Assembly (NCBI RefSeq): GCF_040833995.1
Contig: NZ_CP162137.1
Location: 558,001-622,000 of the forward strand
DNA: 64,000 bases
Reading direction: 5' to 3'
Source: Leptospira sp. WS58.C1
GTDB taxonomy: Bacteria > Spirochaetota > Leptospiria > Leptospirales > Leptospiraceae
The notes under the pieces were generated by a model, which was given only the letters and a program-made list of their open reading frames with translations, made no database searches and was not told where the DNA came from. This document shows positions 19,993 to 30,316 of the stretch, in pieces. Position 1 is the first letter of the stretch. Every line of letters starts with the position of its first letter. The translations under genes were made by a program, and so were the position numbers.

Positions 19993-21576
19993 TTAGTGGA
20001 AATAAGAATCTATCTTGTCTAACAGAAGCGTATATCCATTCTCTCCGACTGTTTTTGTTCCAAGGGAAAAATCCGTTTTACGGCTCAAATCAGTGAATGG
20101 TATATTACATTTCTCTAAAACGTAAGAAAGTTCTGTATGAATTGGAGATATGGAGAAGGTCGCGGAAGGTATTTTTAAGAACAGGGCCTCGAAAAGACTT
20201 TGGCCGAAATATCCTAAAAACTTTTCAGAAGATCTCAATGTTTGTAAATACAGGACTCTTGAAAGTCTTGGGAAATATTCTATCTCATTTGTTTTGGGAG
20301 GAGTTCCTCCGATCCGAATTCTTTTTTGGGAAGAATTTTGGATCAGGAATCGATCCAGATTTTCGGATTCTTCTTTTCCTAGGTTTCCTGCGTAACAAAA
20401 GATTTCGTATTCTTTAAGGGGATTTTTTTCTTCGATCGTTGCAGAGGAGATCAAGTTGGGTGGAATTAAGATTTGTTCCCAGTTAAAAATCCGATCGTTT
20501 TGGGGATGCGGAAGAAGGTCCCAAAAATCGTATTTTTTCTTCTCTTCTCCGAAATGATCTAAAAGTAGAACTTTTGTTCTTTGGTAAGGGACTTGGATTT
20601 TTACATCCCTATAGTCTATTAGAAGAATATCATATTCTCCGTCTTTGGGAAATGTGGAGAGCCATTCCGGTTCCCAGCCTCTATAAGGTAAAAAAGAATA
20701 CAAAAGAGAAGTCCGGGAAAAATGCCCGGACCCGAATTCTTTTGCAGGTGCAACTAAGACCCCTATCTTTCCTTTGATCTTTTCGTTCGGAGAAGGCAGG
20801 TTAAATCTTACCTGAGGAACATCCAAATTTTTTCGGAAGAGAGAAGGTGATTCATTCTCCCATTCTAAAAATTCTTTTGTATTAAAATTGCATATTGATT
20901 CGAACGATCTTTGAGTAAGTAGATCGGATATCGTTTCAAAATCTTCAGGGGTGTCCACGGTCAGTCTGAAATTTGACAACCTGGAGCCTTCTTCTTTTGT
21001 CAATAGACTAGGAATAGCGGTGATCTTATATAGATTCGGATTTTCTTTTATATGAATACTTACATGTTCTTTATGTCTTTCTTCTTGTTCTGAGGCCGAA
21101 AGATTTAAAAGGGCGGAAGTTCTGAATACTTCTCCTCCTGTTCCAAGAGGAAGTCCCTTGAAATAAGCCAGATCCGAATCCGATTCGATAAACGTTTGGA
21201 TAAGTAGATCCAGATGAGTCGTATCGTAAAATGGATTGTCGCCTGTTAGCCTTAGGATCGCATCCGCTTCGAATTTTGCGGAAGCAAGAATATACCTTTG
21301 TCGAACATCTTCCAATGGTCCGGAGAAGTGTAACATTCCATTCTTTACCAAAAAGCTTTCGAGTTCCGAATCTCCTTCCGGAATGAGGTAAACGATCCTT
21401 GAATTCGGTAAAATTTTTAAGACCCTAGAATGGATATGGTCCAAAATCGTTTTATCCGAACCTGGAGGGATCGGACGGATTACTTTTTTGGGGAATCTGG
21501 TGGATCCGGTCCTCGCCTGTATAAAAGCGAATAAAGAACGGATCTTCGGTTTAAGCGTTGAATGTATACCACTCAT
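19993..21576 (-). CDS. Fusion of SpsF-type cytidylyltransferase and PseG-like domain
   Basis: 527 aa with two parts. Residues ~12-245 match SpsF/NeuA-like nucleotidyltransferases (FIQARTGSTRFPKKV at 19-33, LRLTGDNPFYDTTHLD, FRLTVDTPEDF), enzymes that activate sugars as CMP- or UDP-derivatives. Residues ~270-527 resemble PseG-type UDP-sugar hydrolases of the GT-B fold, with the GSGHFSRT segment at 282-289 that in PseG holds the catalytic His. Such pairs serve pseudaminic/legionaminic-type sugar pathways. The gene overlaps the end of the spiro-SPASM gene by 26 bp, so the two are coupled. Confidence 0.75.
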   Translation of the reverse strand: MSGIHSTLKPKIRSLFAFIQARTGSTRFPKKVIRPIPPGSDKTILDHIHSRVLKILPNSRIVYLIPEGDSELESFLVKNGMLHFSGPLEDVRQRYILASAKFEADAILRLTGDNPFYDTTHLDLLIQTFIESDSDLAYFKGLPLGTGGEVFRTSALLNLSASEQEERHKEHVSIHIKENPNLYKITAIPSLLTKEEGSRLSNFRLTVDTPEDFETISDLLTQRSFESICNFNTKEFLEWENESPSLFRKNLDVPQVRFNLPSPNEKIKGKIGVLVAPAKEFGSGHFSRTSLLYSFLPYRGWEPEWLSTFPKDGEYDILLIDYRDVKIQVPYQRTKVLLLDHFGEEKKKYDFWDLLPHPQNDRIFNWEQILIPPNLISSATIEEKNPLKEYEIFCYAGNLGKEESENLDRFLIQNSSQKRIRIGGTPPKTNEIEYFPRLSRVLYLQTLRSSEKFLGYFGQSLFEALFLKIPSATFSISPIHTELSYVLEKCNIPFTDLSRKTDFSLGTKTVGENGYTLLLDKIDSYFH

Positions 21577-23110
21577 CGCAGGAAATACAAGGGGCAGGAA
21601 TTGATTCGTGTTCTCCTTTTGCGGAAGAAGTGAAGAACGGATTTCCCTTCGCCCAGATTTGTTCCAGGGAATCCTTGTTTAGATTTCCGATGGAATGTTT
21701 TTTAGAACCGGGAGTTTGTTTGCAGATGGAAACGTCTCCGTCCGCATTTAAATACAGGTCTCTGGAGATATGCCAGCAGAAATCCCTGCCCAAAGGTGTC
21801 AGGTCGGAGGCTCTACGTTGAGGGAGAATGTCCGAATAAGAATTATATTTTTGTAAAATGATTTCGAAACCTTCCTTTTGAGCTTGCTCATACCAGGAAT
21901 CCAATTCGGAGTCTACTTCTTGGATTTTTAGGAATTGGAGATAAATGGAGGACTTGGGTAGGACCTGAGAAACCGCGTCTAAATTTTGTAAAACCATATC
22001 CAGGTTCTCTTTCCCATAAAGCCCTGAATATACCTTTTTATCCCTGGTGGTGAGATTTACGATCAAGTTGATCTTCTTCTTTTCTTTTTCATTTAGAGAG
22101 GAAAGTAAATTAATAAAACCGGAAAGGTCCGAATATAATGCGGACTCGATGAACAGTTCTTTTAGATTCGGAGAAGCTAAAGTTTTTTGGACCAATTCCG
22201 CAAAATTTGGATGAAGTGTGGGTTCTCCCAATCCGCCAAAACATACACTATACGGGAGTCCTAGATTTTCTGCCTGGGATAAAAGTTTATCCAAGACCTG
22301 AGGATTTAAAACTATATGATCATCTTCCGGTTTTAGATTTTGTCTAGGACAAAAATTACATTCGTACTCACAGCCTCTATACAATTCCACTTCGTAATAA
22401 CTTGGGGCGGACCGGAATATTTCAGGATGGGAGATCAGGAAGGGTTGGAGTTCATCATACTTCCAGTTTTCCTTCTCCTTTAAAAGGGACGATAAGAGCC
22501 TGAAAGATCTAGGGTTATTTGCGGAGAAGTCCAATCTCCATTGTCGAAGATCGGGAGAGGTATAAAAGATCTCGGTATCGAATTGGTTGATATTTTTGGC
22601 CAAAAAGTCTTGCGTCCCGCCCGAATATTCAGCGGGAAGACTTCTTACAAATTCTCTGGAAAGGATCCTCGGCACAATGCCAGGGGGAAGATTTTCGGAA
22701 TAAGAATATTGAGCTAAGTATTTTTCGTGGCGAAGGATCAATTCTTCGGTAAGAGCGGGATCCAACAGAGGCGCAAATCCGTCGAAAACAAGAAAACATG
22801 TCTCGTCCCATTCCGGGTCCCCCGTCCTGGAGGCTGGGAGCATATCGCAGATCTTAGAGAAAAATTCCGCTTCCGATCCGGATTCTATAATTATAAAATC
22901 AGAATATTCTAATTTTTTGCTGATCCTTTTTGTTTCTTCGGCTGTTCCGAATGTTCCATTGGAATAAACGGGAATACCTTTTAAAACGGAAGACAATTTT
23001 TTGAGAGTAAGTTCTAAATAGGAAAGAGAAGTCTGCGCATCTAAGTTTCCTTTTGTGGAATTAAGATCGGTCGGACGATAAAATACGACTGCTTGGGGAG
23101 GAAATTTCAT
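21551..23110 (-). CDS. Spiro-SPASM radical SAM protein
   Basis: 519 aa. Residues ~1-235 form an SpsF-like, nucleotidyltransferase-related N-terminal domain without clear catalytic motifs (FLVFDGFAPLLDPALTEELI is recognisable). Then comes a radical SAM domain with C247-x3-C251-x2-C254 (RGCEYECNFCPRQ) and a GGLGEPTLHPNF stretch. The C-terminal SPASM region has C445, C463, C508 and C511, which could hold one extra iron-sulphur cluster. I recognise it as the spirochete-specific spiro-SPASM family; the reaction is unknown. It sits between a SurA-like chaperone and the SpsF/PseG fusion. Confidence 0.85.
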   Translation of the reverse strand: MKFPPQAVVFYRPTDLNSTKGNLDAQTSLSYLELTLKKLSSVLKGIPVYSNGTFGTAEETKRISKKLEYSDFIIIESGSEAEFFSKICDMLPASRTGDPEWDETCFLVFDGFAPLLDPALTEELILRHEKYLAQYSYSENLPPGIVPRILSREFVRSLPAEYSGGTQDFLAKNINQFDTEIFYTSPDLRQWRLDFSANNPRSFRLLSSLLKEKENWKYDELQPFLISHPEIFRSAPSYYEVELYRGCEYECNFCPRQNLKPEDDHIVLNPQVLDKLLSQAENLGLPYSVCFGGLGEPTLHPNFAELVQKTLASPNLKELFIESALYSDLSGFINLLSSLNEKEKKKINLIVNLTTRDKKVYSGLYGKENLDMVLQNLDAVSQVLPKSSIYLQFLKIQEVDSELDSWYEQAQKEGFEIILQKYNSYSDILPQRRASDLTPLGRDFCWHISRDLYLNADGDVSICKQTPGSKKHSIGNLNKDSLEQIWAKGNPFFTSSAKGEHESIPAPCISCDEWYTFNA

Positions 23111-23148
23111 ATTCTGTTCGAGATCCGTTTCGCTTCGAATTTCCGAAC

Positions 23149-24204
23149 TTAATCCAGGGTAAAGGTCTCTTGCTGGTCCGGGATCTTATTCTCTTTCTTA
23201 TACGCTTCGTCAAAGATCTGTATCGGCACGGTTGACCTGGATTCTCTTACCCATTTTATAAAATTTTCGTCTTCTTTTTCGCGACTGAGAAGATTGATAA
23301 TTCCCTGGCGTACGTTGTCCAAAGGAGTAGGTCTTTTGCCTTCTACCTTGACGATACAATAACGTTTTCTTTCGTCCCTGAAAACTTCAGAGACCGAACC
23401 CACCGGTATCGTGGATAATGCCACAGCAACGGAACGATTCGTTTTATATAATTCAAAGGAAGAGATCCAATCGATAAGTCCCTTTCTGGCTCGTAAAACA
23501 GCATCCGTATTTCTGGGGGAACCGGCAATCAGGCTGAAGGAAGCCGGATCGGATTGGATACTTTTTTTGATCTCACTTGCTTCTTTATGTATTCTGGATT
23601 CTTCCGCGATCGTATCATTATTGGGGGAGATTGCGATCTGTCTATACTGCACTTCAAACCCTACTTTTTCTCTGTTCTGAGCATACCATGCGCGGATATC
23701 CTTATCTGAAGGAGGATGGTTGGGGACCTTGTATTGCATGAGCTGCGTTTTTTTGATCTGATACGGAAGTTCTGTATACCATAACTCGTAAGACATTCCG
23801 GAACTGGACTCGACTGCCTTTTCGAATTGTTTACGAGAGGTGATCCCCATATACTCCATTCTTTTTTCGATCTCACTCTCTAATCTTTTTTCGTTCACCT
23901 GAATGGATTCGTCTTCCGCAATGGAATCCACTACGGCTCTGTCTATCAGAAAGTCTATGATCCTCGAGCGGAGAGATTTTCTCATGTCCTCACTTTTGAG
24001 GTGCTTAGAGAGTTTTTGGTATTTTTCCTGAGCGTCGTCGAAATCTAATTCGCTGATGGATTGATTTCCAACGGTTGCGATAATCTTATTCAAGGATTCA
24101 GCCGGTCGGATCTCGGCAGTGAATACACTTAGAGAAAGTATACCGGAGAATAAGGCGAGCTTACGTGAAATTGAAGGGGAGGATCCCGGAAAAATTCCTA
24201 ACAC
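23149..24204 (-). CDS. SurA-like periplasmic chaperone/peptidyl-prolyl isomerase
   Basis: 351 aa. An N-terminal signal sequence (hydrophobic stretch to about residue 35, [19 protein letters not shown]) is followed by a SurA-type N-terminal chaperone domain ([19 protein letters not shown] ... [15 protein letters not shown]) and a rotamase-like region (~185-310, with [11 protein letters not shown] and [18 protein letters not shown]). It should help outer-membrane proteins fold in the periplasm. Placed 31 bp after lysC and 38 bp before the spiro-SPASM gene. Confidence 0.8.
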   Translation of the reverse strand: MLGIFPGSSPSISRKLALFSGILSLSVFTAEIRPAESLNKIIATVGNQSISELDFDDAQEKYQKLSKHLKSEDMRKSLRSRIIDFLIDRAVVDSIAEDESIQVNEKRLESEIEKRMEYMGITSRKQFEKAVESSSGMSYELWYTELPYQIKKTQLMQYKVPNHPPSDKDIRAWYAQNREKVGFEVQYRQIAISPNNDTIAEESRIHKEASEIKKSIQSDPASFSLIAGSPRNTDAVLRARKGLIDWISSFELYKTNRSVAVALSTIPVGSVSEVFRDERKRYCIVKVEGKRPTPLDNVRQGIINLLSREKEDENFIKWVRESRSTVPIQIFDEAYKKENKIPDQQETFTLD

Positions 24205-24235
24205 AGGGAAAAGGATGCTCCCGATCCTCTCTTGT

Positions 24236-25459
24236 TCAACCGTTTTTCGAAAGCCCGAAGGTCTCGTGGATCTTGTTTACGGCAGTTTCCGCATGAATTC
24301 TTGGAATTACGCAGGAGATTTTGATCTCTGAAGTGGAGATCATTTCAATATTGATCTCTTTTTCCGCCAAAGCTTTGAACATTTGAGCCGCCACTCCCAC
24401 ATGGGATTTCATTCCGATCCCAACCGCAGACACGATAGAGATCTCCTCGTTGATCTCAGGCTTTTTGGCGCCTTGGGAATTAGAGAAGGATTCCAGGATA
24501 GGAAGAGCTTGGACCAGGTCCTTTTTAGGAACCGTGAAGGAAATCGTATTTCTTCCATTATAAGGAGAAGATTGAACGATCACATCCACGAGAATATCTT
24601 TGGAGCTTAGGTCTCCGAATAGAACTGCTGCAAGACCCGGTTTGTCCGGAACATCCGCGATCGTAATTCTGGCTTGGTCGTTCTTTGCGGTAACGCCGCT
24701 TACTTTCAATTTTTCCATAATTTTGTCCTCGTTTACAACCAAAGTCCCCGGATTATTATTAAAGCTGGAACGTACATGAATGACTACGTCATAGTTCATT
24801 CCCAATTCCACACTTCTGGAATGAAGAACTCCGGCGCCTAAACTTGCGAGTTCCAACATTTCCTCATAAGTGATCTGAGAATGTTTGCTGGCCTGGGGAA
24901 CAACTCTCGGATCGGCGGTATAGACTCCGTCCACATCGGTATAAATTTCACATTCTTTTGCACCAAGTACAGCAGCTAACGCTACCGCGGAAGTATCCGA
25001 ACCGCCTCTTCCCAAGGTAGTGATGTTCTCGTTCTGATCTATTCCTTGGAATCCGGCTACGATCACAACGTTTCCTTCGTTTAACGCTGCATCTATTCTG
25101 GAACGATCCACTCCTTGGATCTTTGCATTGGAGAAGTTCCCGTCTGTGATCATCTTGATCTGGGAACCCGTGAATGACTTTGCTGGAACTCCTAGATCCC
25201 AAAGAGCCATTGCAAGAAGAGCGATGGAGACCTGCTCTCCTGTGGACAATAACATGTCCATTTCTCTCTTAGGAGGATTTTTGGTGATCTTATCGGCCAG
25301 ATCCACCAATTCGTCCGTCGTGTGCCCCATTGCGGAAACGACTACGACAACATGGTTGCCTTCTTCATGATAACGTTTGATTCTTCCGGCTACGTTCCGG
25401 ATGCGATCGGGAGATCCAACGGATGTTCCCCCGTACTTTTGGACGATTATGTTTGCCAT
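24236..25459 (-). CDS. lysC: Aspartate kinase
   Basis: 407 aa, monofunctional. It phosphorylates aspartate as the first step toward lysine, threonine, methionine and diaminopimelate. The kinase domain shows [11 protein letters not shown] at the start, [14 protein letters not shown], and [21 protein letters not shown], plus [15 protein letters not shown]. Two ACT domains follow from ~270 ([23 protein letters not shown] and [20 protein letters not shown]), the site of feedback control by lysine and/or threonine. It heads the minus-strand run lysC, SurA-like, spiro-SPASM and SpsF/PseG. Confidence 0.97.
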   Translation of the reverse strand: MANIIVQKYGGTSVGSPDRIRNVAGRIKRYHEEGNHVVVVVSAMGHTTDELVDLADKITKNPPKREMDMLLSTGEQVSIALLAMALWDLGVPAKSFTGSQIKMITDGNFSNAKIQGVDRSRIDAALNEGNVVIVAGFQGIDQNENITTLGRGGSDTSAVALAAVLGAKECEIYTDVDGVYTADPRVVPQASKHSQITYEEMLELASLGAGVLHSRSVELGMNYDVVIHVRSSFNNNPGTLVVNEDKIMEKLKVSGVTAKNDQARITIADVPDKPGLAAVLFGDLSSKDILVDVIVQSSPYNGRNTISFTVPKKDLVQALPILESFSNSQGAKKPEINEEISIVSAVGIGMKSHVGVAAQMFKALAEKEINIEMISTSEIKISCVIPRIHAETAVNKIHETFGLSKNG

Positions 25460-25569
25460 CGCTGCCTACCATCTTTTTGGGCTCGGGGCGGGGATCAAGA
25501 TAAATCAAATCTAGACGGCTGGAAAGAATCCTTGTTTTCAAGGAAAGTCGGCCGATCTTTATGGAGAGT

Positions 25570-25586
25570 TCTCCCTCCTTTGGGAG
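25570..25586 (+). promoter_or_regulatory. Hairpin just before the symporter start
   Basis: A 7-bp inverted repeat (TCTCCC-type arm at about 25569-25575, GGGAGA-type arm at about 25582-25588) lies immediately before a G-rich ribosome-site-like block and a run of eight T. It could act as a leader hairpin or attenuator for the symporter. Confidence 0.4.
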
Positions 25587-25598
25587 AAGGGGGACCCC

Positions 25599-27419
25599 AT
25601 TTTTTTTCCTATCGATTGGTACCTGATCTTAGCGTATATCATTTTCGCTTTTTCGGTCGGACTTCTTCTTTCCTCTAAGGCGGGAGAAAGTCTGAGTTCC
25701 TACTTTGTCGCGGATAGAAAACTTCCTTGGTGGTGGCTCGGGACTTCCATGGTTGCGACCACATTTGCAGCGGACACTCCCTTGGTTATTACCGGAATGG
25801 TTGCTTTGGATGGGGTAGGCGGAAACTGGCTCTGGTGGAGTTGGGCGATCGGTTATCTGATCATTACCGTATTCTTTGCAGCATCTTGGAGAAAGGCAGA
25901 AGTTCTCACAGACGTTGAATTCGTAGAACTACGATACTCCGGAACAGGCGCAGCAATATTAAGAGCGGCCAAGGCATTCTTTTTAAGTATTCTTTTCAAT
26001 TCCATCATACTGGGCTGGGTTTTTAAGGCAATGTCCAAGATTACCGCTCCTTTTTTGGATTGGAATGTATTGCTTGGCTCAGAAGTATTCAGTTCCATCT
26101 CCGATGTTTGGCCGGACTTTTTAATATTAGGAGATTTGAATACTACACTGACGGTTCTTATTCTTTTCTCGGTAGTAGTCTTTTATAGCAGTATGGGTGG
26201 GATCCAAGGTGTGATCCTTACGGACTTATTCCAGTTCGCTTTAGGAATAGGCGGTGCGATCGTATTTGCGATCTTCGCAGTCCAATACGTAGGCGGATTA
26301 GAAGGTCTGTATTCCAAATTAGAGACCTTATATCCTGGAAAATCGGAATCCATCATTTCTTTTTGGCCAAGGATAGGAGAAGAAGAACACGGACTACCTC
26401 TTCAGGTTTTTCTAATATTCGTAGGTGTACAATGGTGGATCCAATATCATTCGGACGGATCGGGATATTTAGCCCAAAGATTACATACTGCAAAAACTCC
26501 TAAGGATGCGGAATTAGGTTCTCTTTGGTTCAATATCGCAAACTTTATTTTACGCACCTGGCCTTGGGTACTAACAGGACTCGTATGTCTGGTCGTGTTC
26601 CCTTTACATGATGCGGATTTATTCCAACCTGCCGGTGCAGTCGTTCAATCGGATAGAGAGATCGCATATCCGGTACTGATGAAGATCGTTTTACCCGCCG
26701 GGTGTTTGGGATTGGTATTCGTAAGTTTGATGGCTGCGTTCATGTCCACTGCGGATACTCATATCAACTGGGGTGCCAGTTATCTAGTAAACGATCTTTA
26801 TTTAAGATTTTTAAAACCGAATGCCAAGAATAATGAAACAGTTATCGCGGGAAGGGTAGCAGTAGTTTTGATGGCGGGGATTGCGATCTTAGTCGCAACT
26901 CAGATGAACTCAATTGCATCCGCATGGAAGTTTTTCCTTGCCATGGCTTCCGGTTTGGGGCTACCTCAGATCTTAAGGTGGATCTGGTGGAGAGTGAACG
27001 CTTGGACGGAATTGTCCGGAATGGGAACAGCCCTTGTTCTTTCATTAATTTTATATAAAGTATATCCTAATGTAAACGCGGATTACCTTCTATTCTTTAC
27101 CGCTTTGGGAAGCGTGATCGTTTCCATTCTTGTGACCTTTTTAACTGCTCCTGTTCCGGACCAAGTGTTGGACATATTTGTAGCCAAGTTACAACCTTTC
27201 GGTTTCTGGGGAAAATGGGGCGGGGTTTCCGTTCGTAAAAAATTCTATTATAGAATTCGGATCTGGCTATTGGCGATCTTCTCCTTATACGCTTGGCTTT
27301 TCGGGATAGGATACCTTCTGCAATTAAAATATGCGTTAGGCGGTATCTTCCTTTTATCGGGTGTGATTTCTGGACTTATAGTTTTGAAATTATGGGAAAA
27401 GAAGGATTTGCTTCGATAA
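25599..27419 (+). CDS. Sodium/solute symporter family protein (start uncertain, possible ATT start)
   Basis: A multi-helix transporter of the SSS family. The first ATG in frame (25749) is clearly internal: the frame upstream encodes a typical N-terminus ([20 protein letters not shown], then [28 protein letters not shown]). No ATG, GTG or TTG precedes that segment in frame back to a stop at 25512. ATT at 25599, 5 bp after AAGGGGG, is my best start, giving ~606 aa. The frame is also reachable from ATG 25561 by a -1 slip on eight T (25600-25607). Cargo is unknown. Confidence 0.75.
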   Translation: MFFPIDWYLILAYIIFAFSVGLLLSSKAGESLSSYFVADRKLPWWWLGTSMVATTFAADTPLVITGMVALDGVGGNWLWWSWAIGYLIITVFFAASWRKAEVLTDVEFVELRYSGTGAAILRAAKAFFLSILFNSIILGWVFKAMSKITAPFLDWNVLLGSEVFSSISDVWPDFLILGDLNTTLTVLILFSVVVFYSSMGGIQGVILTDLFQFALGIGGAIVFAIFAVQYVGGLEGLYSKLETLYPGKSESIISFWPRIGEEEHGLPLQVFLIFVGVQWWIQYHSDGSGYLAQRLHTAKTPKDAELGSLWFNIANFILRTWPWVLTGLVCLVVFPLHDADLFQPAGAVVQSDREIAYPVLMKIVLPAGCLGLVFVSLMAAFMSTADTHINWGASYLVNDLYLRFLKPNAKNNETVIAGRVAVVLMAGIAILVATQMNSIASAWKFFLAMASGLGLPQILRWIWWRVNAWTELSGMGTALVLSLILYKVYPNVNADYLLFFTALGSVIVSILVTFLTAPVPDQVLDIFVAKLQPFGFWGKWGGVSVRKKFYYRIRIWLLAIFSLYAWLFGIGYLLQLKYALGGIFLLSGVISGLIVLKLWEKKDLLR

Positions 27420-27436
27420 GCGGGATTAAAGAAAAG

Positions 27437-27460
27437 AGAAGGCGGCATCAACCGCCTTCT
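27437..27460. terminator. Bidirectional terminator between convergent genes
   Basis: AGAAGGCGG (27437-27445) and CCGCCTTCT (27452-27460) form a perfect 9-bp stem with a 6-nt loop. On the minus strand it is followed by a T-rich stretch (CTTTTCTTTAAT), so it best ends the esterase transcript. Confidence 0.7.
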
Positions 27461-27469
27461 CCAGAGAGA

Positions 27470-28879
27470 TCATAGTAAAAGGTTAACTAACGCGAACCAG
27501 AAATTCGTTACGTTTGCATCGTTCGGATTCACACTTTCAAAGAAACTCCTAAAAGTAGAACTTCCTAATAGATAATTATTGATGAAGGTCCCGAGTGTAA
27601 TACCGGTATTTTCTATCTCCGTTCCGGTAAACTCCACAATGGAAGTACAATGACTTTCATTGATACTTCTGTAATACGGTATAAAATATTCTAGATTCGG
27701 AAATCTATCGTATTGCGCCTTCAAATTCTCGATATCCTGAGCCCAAAGAGTGGAAAGGATGTATTCCTTGTCCGCCGGATTATTCTCATCTAATCCGTAA
27801 AATCTTGCGTACGAATACATGGAATAATTGGCATCCCTTCTGAACAGAGTAATCGCCAATTTATCGTTCGGATATTTTTGGGCCAAGGCCTCGCTGATTT
27901 TTCCATAATCCGCACGAATATCTATGGAAGGAAAATCAGGTTGAGCTTTGCTGATAAAATACTCCGTATTCCAGGCGTCTTTGATCTTTTGGTGTAAGGG
28001 CCATTGATTCCCGAATCCAGGAGCTGGAAATATCGGGCCGGAATCGTTCAATAGATAACTTTTGGAAGGACTTAAAGCTTTTCTAATGAAGTGATAATTG
28101 ATCAAAGAACCTGCACCCCCTGCACTACATCCGGAAACGAGCATTTCTTTCGGCTTATTAAAATTGTTTTTCAGCCAATTGATGACTAGCTCCATATTTT
28201 TGGCGCCTACGTGTCGATAGGTGATCGGAGGATTTTGTCCGGTTGGATCCGAATAAGTCGCGACCTTATTCCCCGCGTACACGTCGCCTGTGCAGTACGG
28301 AAGAAAGACCTTATTCCAATTGGAAGTCTTAACGTTCTGTCCTGTAGGATGGTTTCTTAATATGATCGGTGAGATTACCGCATTGGGACTTCCTCCCGGA
28401 ACATTCGGATCTAATAATGCTCCAAAGTTCATGTGATTATCGGGAATACCGTTCGGATTGGCGGCTCCTCTGATACCGGTCTGTCCTGTACAACTTTCGT
28501 AATCCCAACAAGCTCCTCCGGGTTCCAAATATACCAATAATCTGCTGGAATATCCTAAGAGCCAATCCAAGATCCCATCGGCCCGATCTACGAATATTTT
28601 GTAAGGGGTTCCGTTGCTGCACACAGCGCCCGGAATATACACTACATCGTAAGAGCCATAAACCACACTCGTTAGGTCGTCCAAAATATTTTGGGCCTTT
28701 GGATCCGTGTTATCTAATCCGGCCAGATCACCCGCTTGTTTTTCGGGAGACTCTAAAAGTCCTCCTAATAAAGCCAGGTCTTGCGTATTGTTCGTATTTT
28801 GCTCAGGACTACAGTAAAACAACGTTACGGATAACGTTAGTAACAATCCTGACCACCAAATTCTCTTCACATCTTTCAT
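27470..28879 (-). CDS. Pectinacetylesterase/Notum-family lipoprotein
   Basis: 469 aa. The leader LLLTLSVTLFYCSPEQ has a lipobox-like LFYC (Cys23), so it should be a lipoprotein. The body matches the pectin acetylesterase family, which includes the Notum carboxylesterases: VYLEPGGACWDYESCTG oxyanion region, then VSGCSAGGAGSLINYHF with nucleophile S252. Late DANYSMYSYARFYGLD and ESHCTSIVEF could bring the Asp and His. Family members deacylate polysaccharides or protein-linked lipids; the substrate here is unknown. It follows the histidine kinase gene by 27 bp with a GGAGG ribosome site and may share its transcript. Confidence 0.8.
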   Translation of the reverse strand: MKDVKRIWWSGLLLTLSVTLFYCSPEQNTNNTQDLALLGGLLESPEKQAGDLAGLDNTDPKAQNILDDLTSVVYGSYDVVYIPGAVCSNGTPYKIFVDRADGILDWLLGYSSRLLVYLEPGGACWDYESCTGQTGIRGAANPNGIPDNHMNFGALLDPNVPGGSPNAVISPIILRNHPTGQNVKTSNWNKVFLPYCTGDVYAGNKVATYSDPTGQNPPITYRHVGAKNMELVINWLKNNFNKPKEMLVSGCSAGGAGSLINYHFIRKALSPSKSYLLNDSGPIFPAPGFGNQWPLHQKIKDAWNTEYFISKAQPDFPSIDIRADYGKISEALAQKYPNDKLAITLFRRDANYSMYSYARFYGLDENNPADKEYILSTLWAQDIENLKAQYDRFPNLEYFIPYYRSINESHCTSIVEFTGTEIENTGITLGTFINNYLLGSSTFRSFFESVNPNDANVTNFWFALVNLLL

Positions 28880-28906
28880 TTTGATTTGCCTCCAGTTCTT
28901 AACTCC

Positions 28907-30316
28907 CTATTTCGCTTTTGATTGCGGAAATTCTAATATCACCTTGGCTCCTCCGAGTGTTTCGGAGTTACCTAGGCGGATACGGATCCCCATTCTATCC
29001 AATAATTTTTTAGCCAATGCTAGTCCGATCCCGCTAGAGGATTCGGATCCGGTCGGCTTTGCGGAGAGAATGGAAAATTCCCTGAACATGTTTTTTTCGT
29101 CTTCGGGTTGGAATCCCGGTCCTGAATCTTCAATTTTGATAATTAGAATTTTCTCATGTAGTTCCGAGATAAGTTCGCTTTTGAGCGATATCTCCGAATT
29201 TTCAGGGGAGAATTTGGCGGCGTTACTTAATAAGTTGTCGAATATTCTATACAATATCTGAGGATTTGCCTGAAAGTAAAAGTTATACTCCGAGAGATTA
29301 TCTTCTATCCTAATGTTCTTTGAGGAGAACAGGAAGTTTAGATTGCAAGCGACCGATTTTAATAATAGTTCCGGATTCAAATTTTGGCTTTGATTTTCGA
29401 TCGTTTCCGTATCTCCGGAACTTGCGAGATATAAAACATCTTCAATGGATTCTAAAATTTTGCGGGATGTCCTATCTATATGATCCAGGATTTCCGGAGG
29501 ATCCGCATAAGAAGAAGTGAGCCGAATCGAAGGAGAAATATGACTAGGTTCTCGCGTATAAAGTCCCACCAAACTTATTATCCCGGTGACGGGACTTTTG
29601 AGATCGTGAATCGCGATCCTTAGGATTTCAGATTTTTTAATGGACTCCATTACTAGTTTTCGGTTCAGATCTCGGATGGATTGTTCCTTATGAAAAGAAT
29701 TCACCTTGGTAAGAAAACTGATCAGATCCAATAAAGTTGTCATGACCATGGTAAAGAAAAAATTCTGGATCAGAAAAGATGAGTTTTTTCCCAACCAGAA
29801 CATTGCCGCAAAAAATACGGCGTAGTTAGTGAAATAAATAACCTTCTTCGTTTTATCAGGATAACGAAGGAGCACTGCGATTCCTAATTGGGTGAACGCG
29901 AATAAAGAAATATCCGTACCGAATTGGAATATAAGCAAGTTCATTGCCGTGCCTGAGGAAGTTAAGAACAAGGTTCCTGCAACAGCGATCCATCTTCTGT
30001 TATTTTCACTTTTTAGAACGGGGAAATTTAAAAGGACAGTGAAAAGGAAACAACCGGGAATAAAAATCGAGTTATAAATTAAGAGAGGAAAGTAACCGGA
30101 ATTTTTTAGAAAGTCGGCCCAATCCAAAATGGCAAAAGGAATGTACACTACGAATAAGAACGGGAACAGATATCTAAGTATTAAATAAACTTCGAAGTAA
30201 GCGGATCGGATAAATTCCTCGTTACTTCTGACTTCTCTTAGTATCTGGAAATGTTTTTTTATGAATAGTATGAAGTTTTTAGCCCTAAACCGAATGGCTA
30301 CGTAGAAATGTTTCAC
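28907..30316 (-). CDS. Membrane sensor histidine kinase
   Basis: 469 aa. About six membrane helices fill residues ~40-200. A HisKA domain follows with the phospho-acceptor in RIAIHDLKSPVTGIISL (H237), then a HATPase domain with the N box (FDNLLSNAAKFSPENS), G1 (IEDSGPGFQ) and G2 (SSGIGLALAKKLLDRMG). No periplasmic sensor domain is visible, so the signal is probably sensed in the membrane. It overlaps the LytTR regulator gene by 4 bp. Confidence 0.92.
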   Translation of the reverse strand: MKHFYVAIRFRAKNFILFIKKHFQILREVRSNEEFIRSAYFEVYLILRYLFPFLFVVYIPFAILDWADFLKNSGYFPLLIYNSIFIPGCFLFTVLLNFPVLKSENNRRWIAVAGTLFLTSSGTAMNLLIFQFGTDISLFAFTQLGIAVLLRYPDKTKKVIYFTNYAVFFAAMFWLGKNSSFLIQNFFFTMVMTTLLDLISFLTKVNSFHKEQSIRDLNRKLVMESIKKSEILRIAIHDLKSPVTGIISLVGLYTREPSHISPSIRLTSSYADPPEILDHIDRTSRKILESIEDVLYLASSGDTETIENQSQNLNPELLLKSVACNLNFLFSSKNIRIEDNLSEYNFYFQANPQILYRIFDNLLSNAAKFSPENSEISLKSELISELHEKILIIKIEDSGPGFQPEDEKNMFREFSILSAKPTGSESSSGIGLALAKKLLDRMGIRIRLGNSETLGGAKVILEFPQSKAK

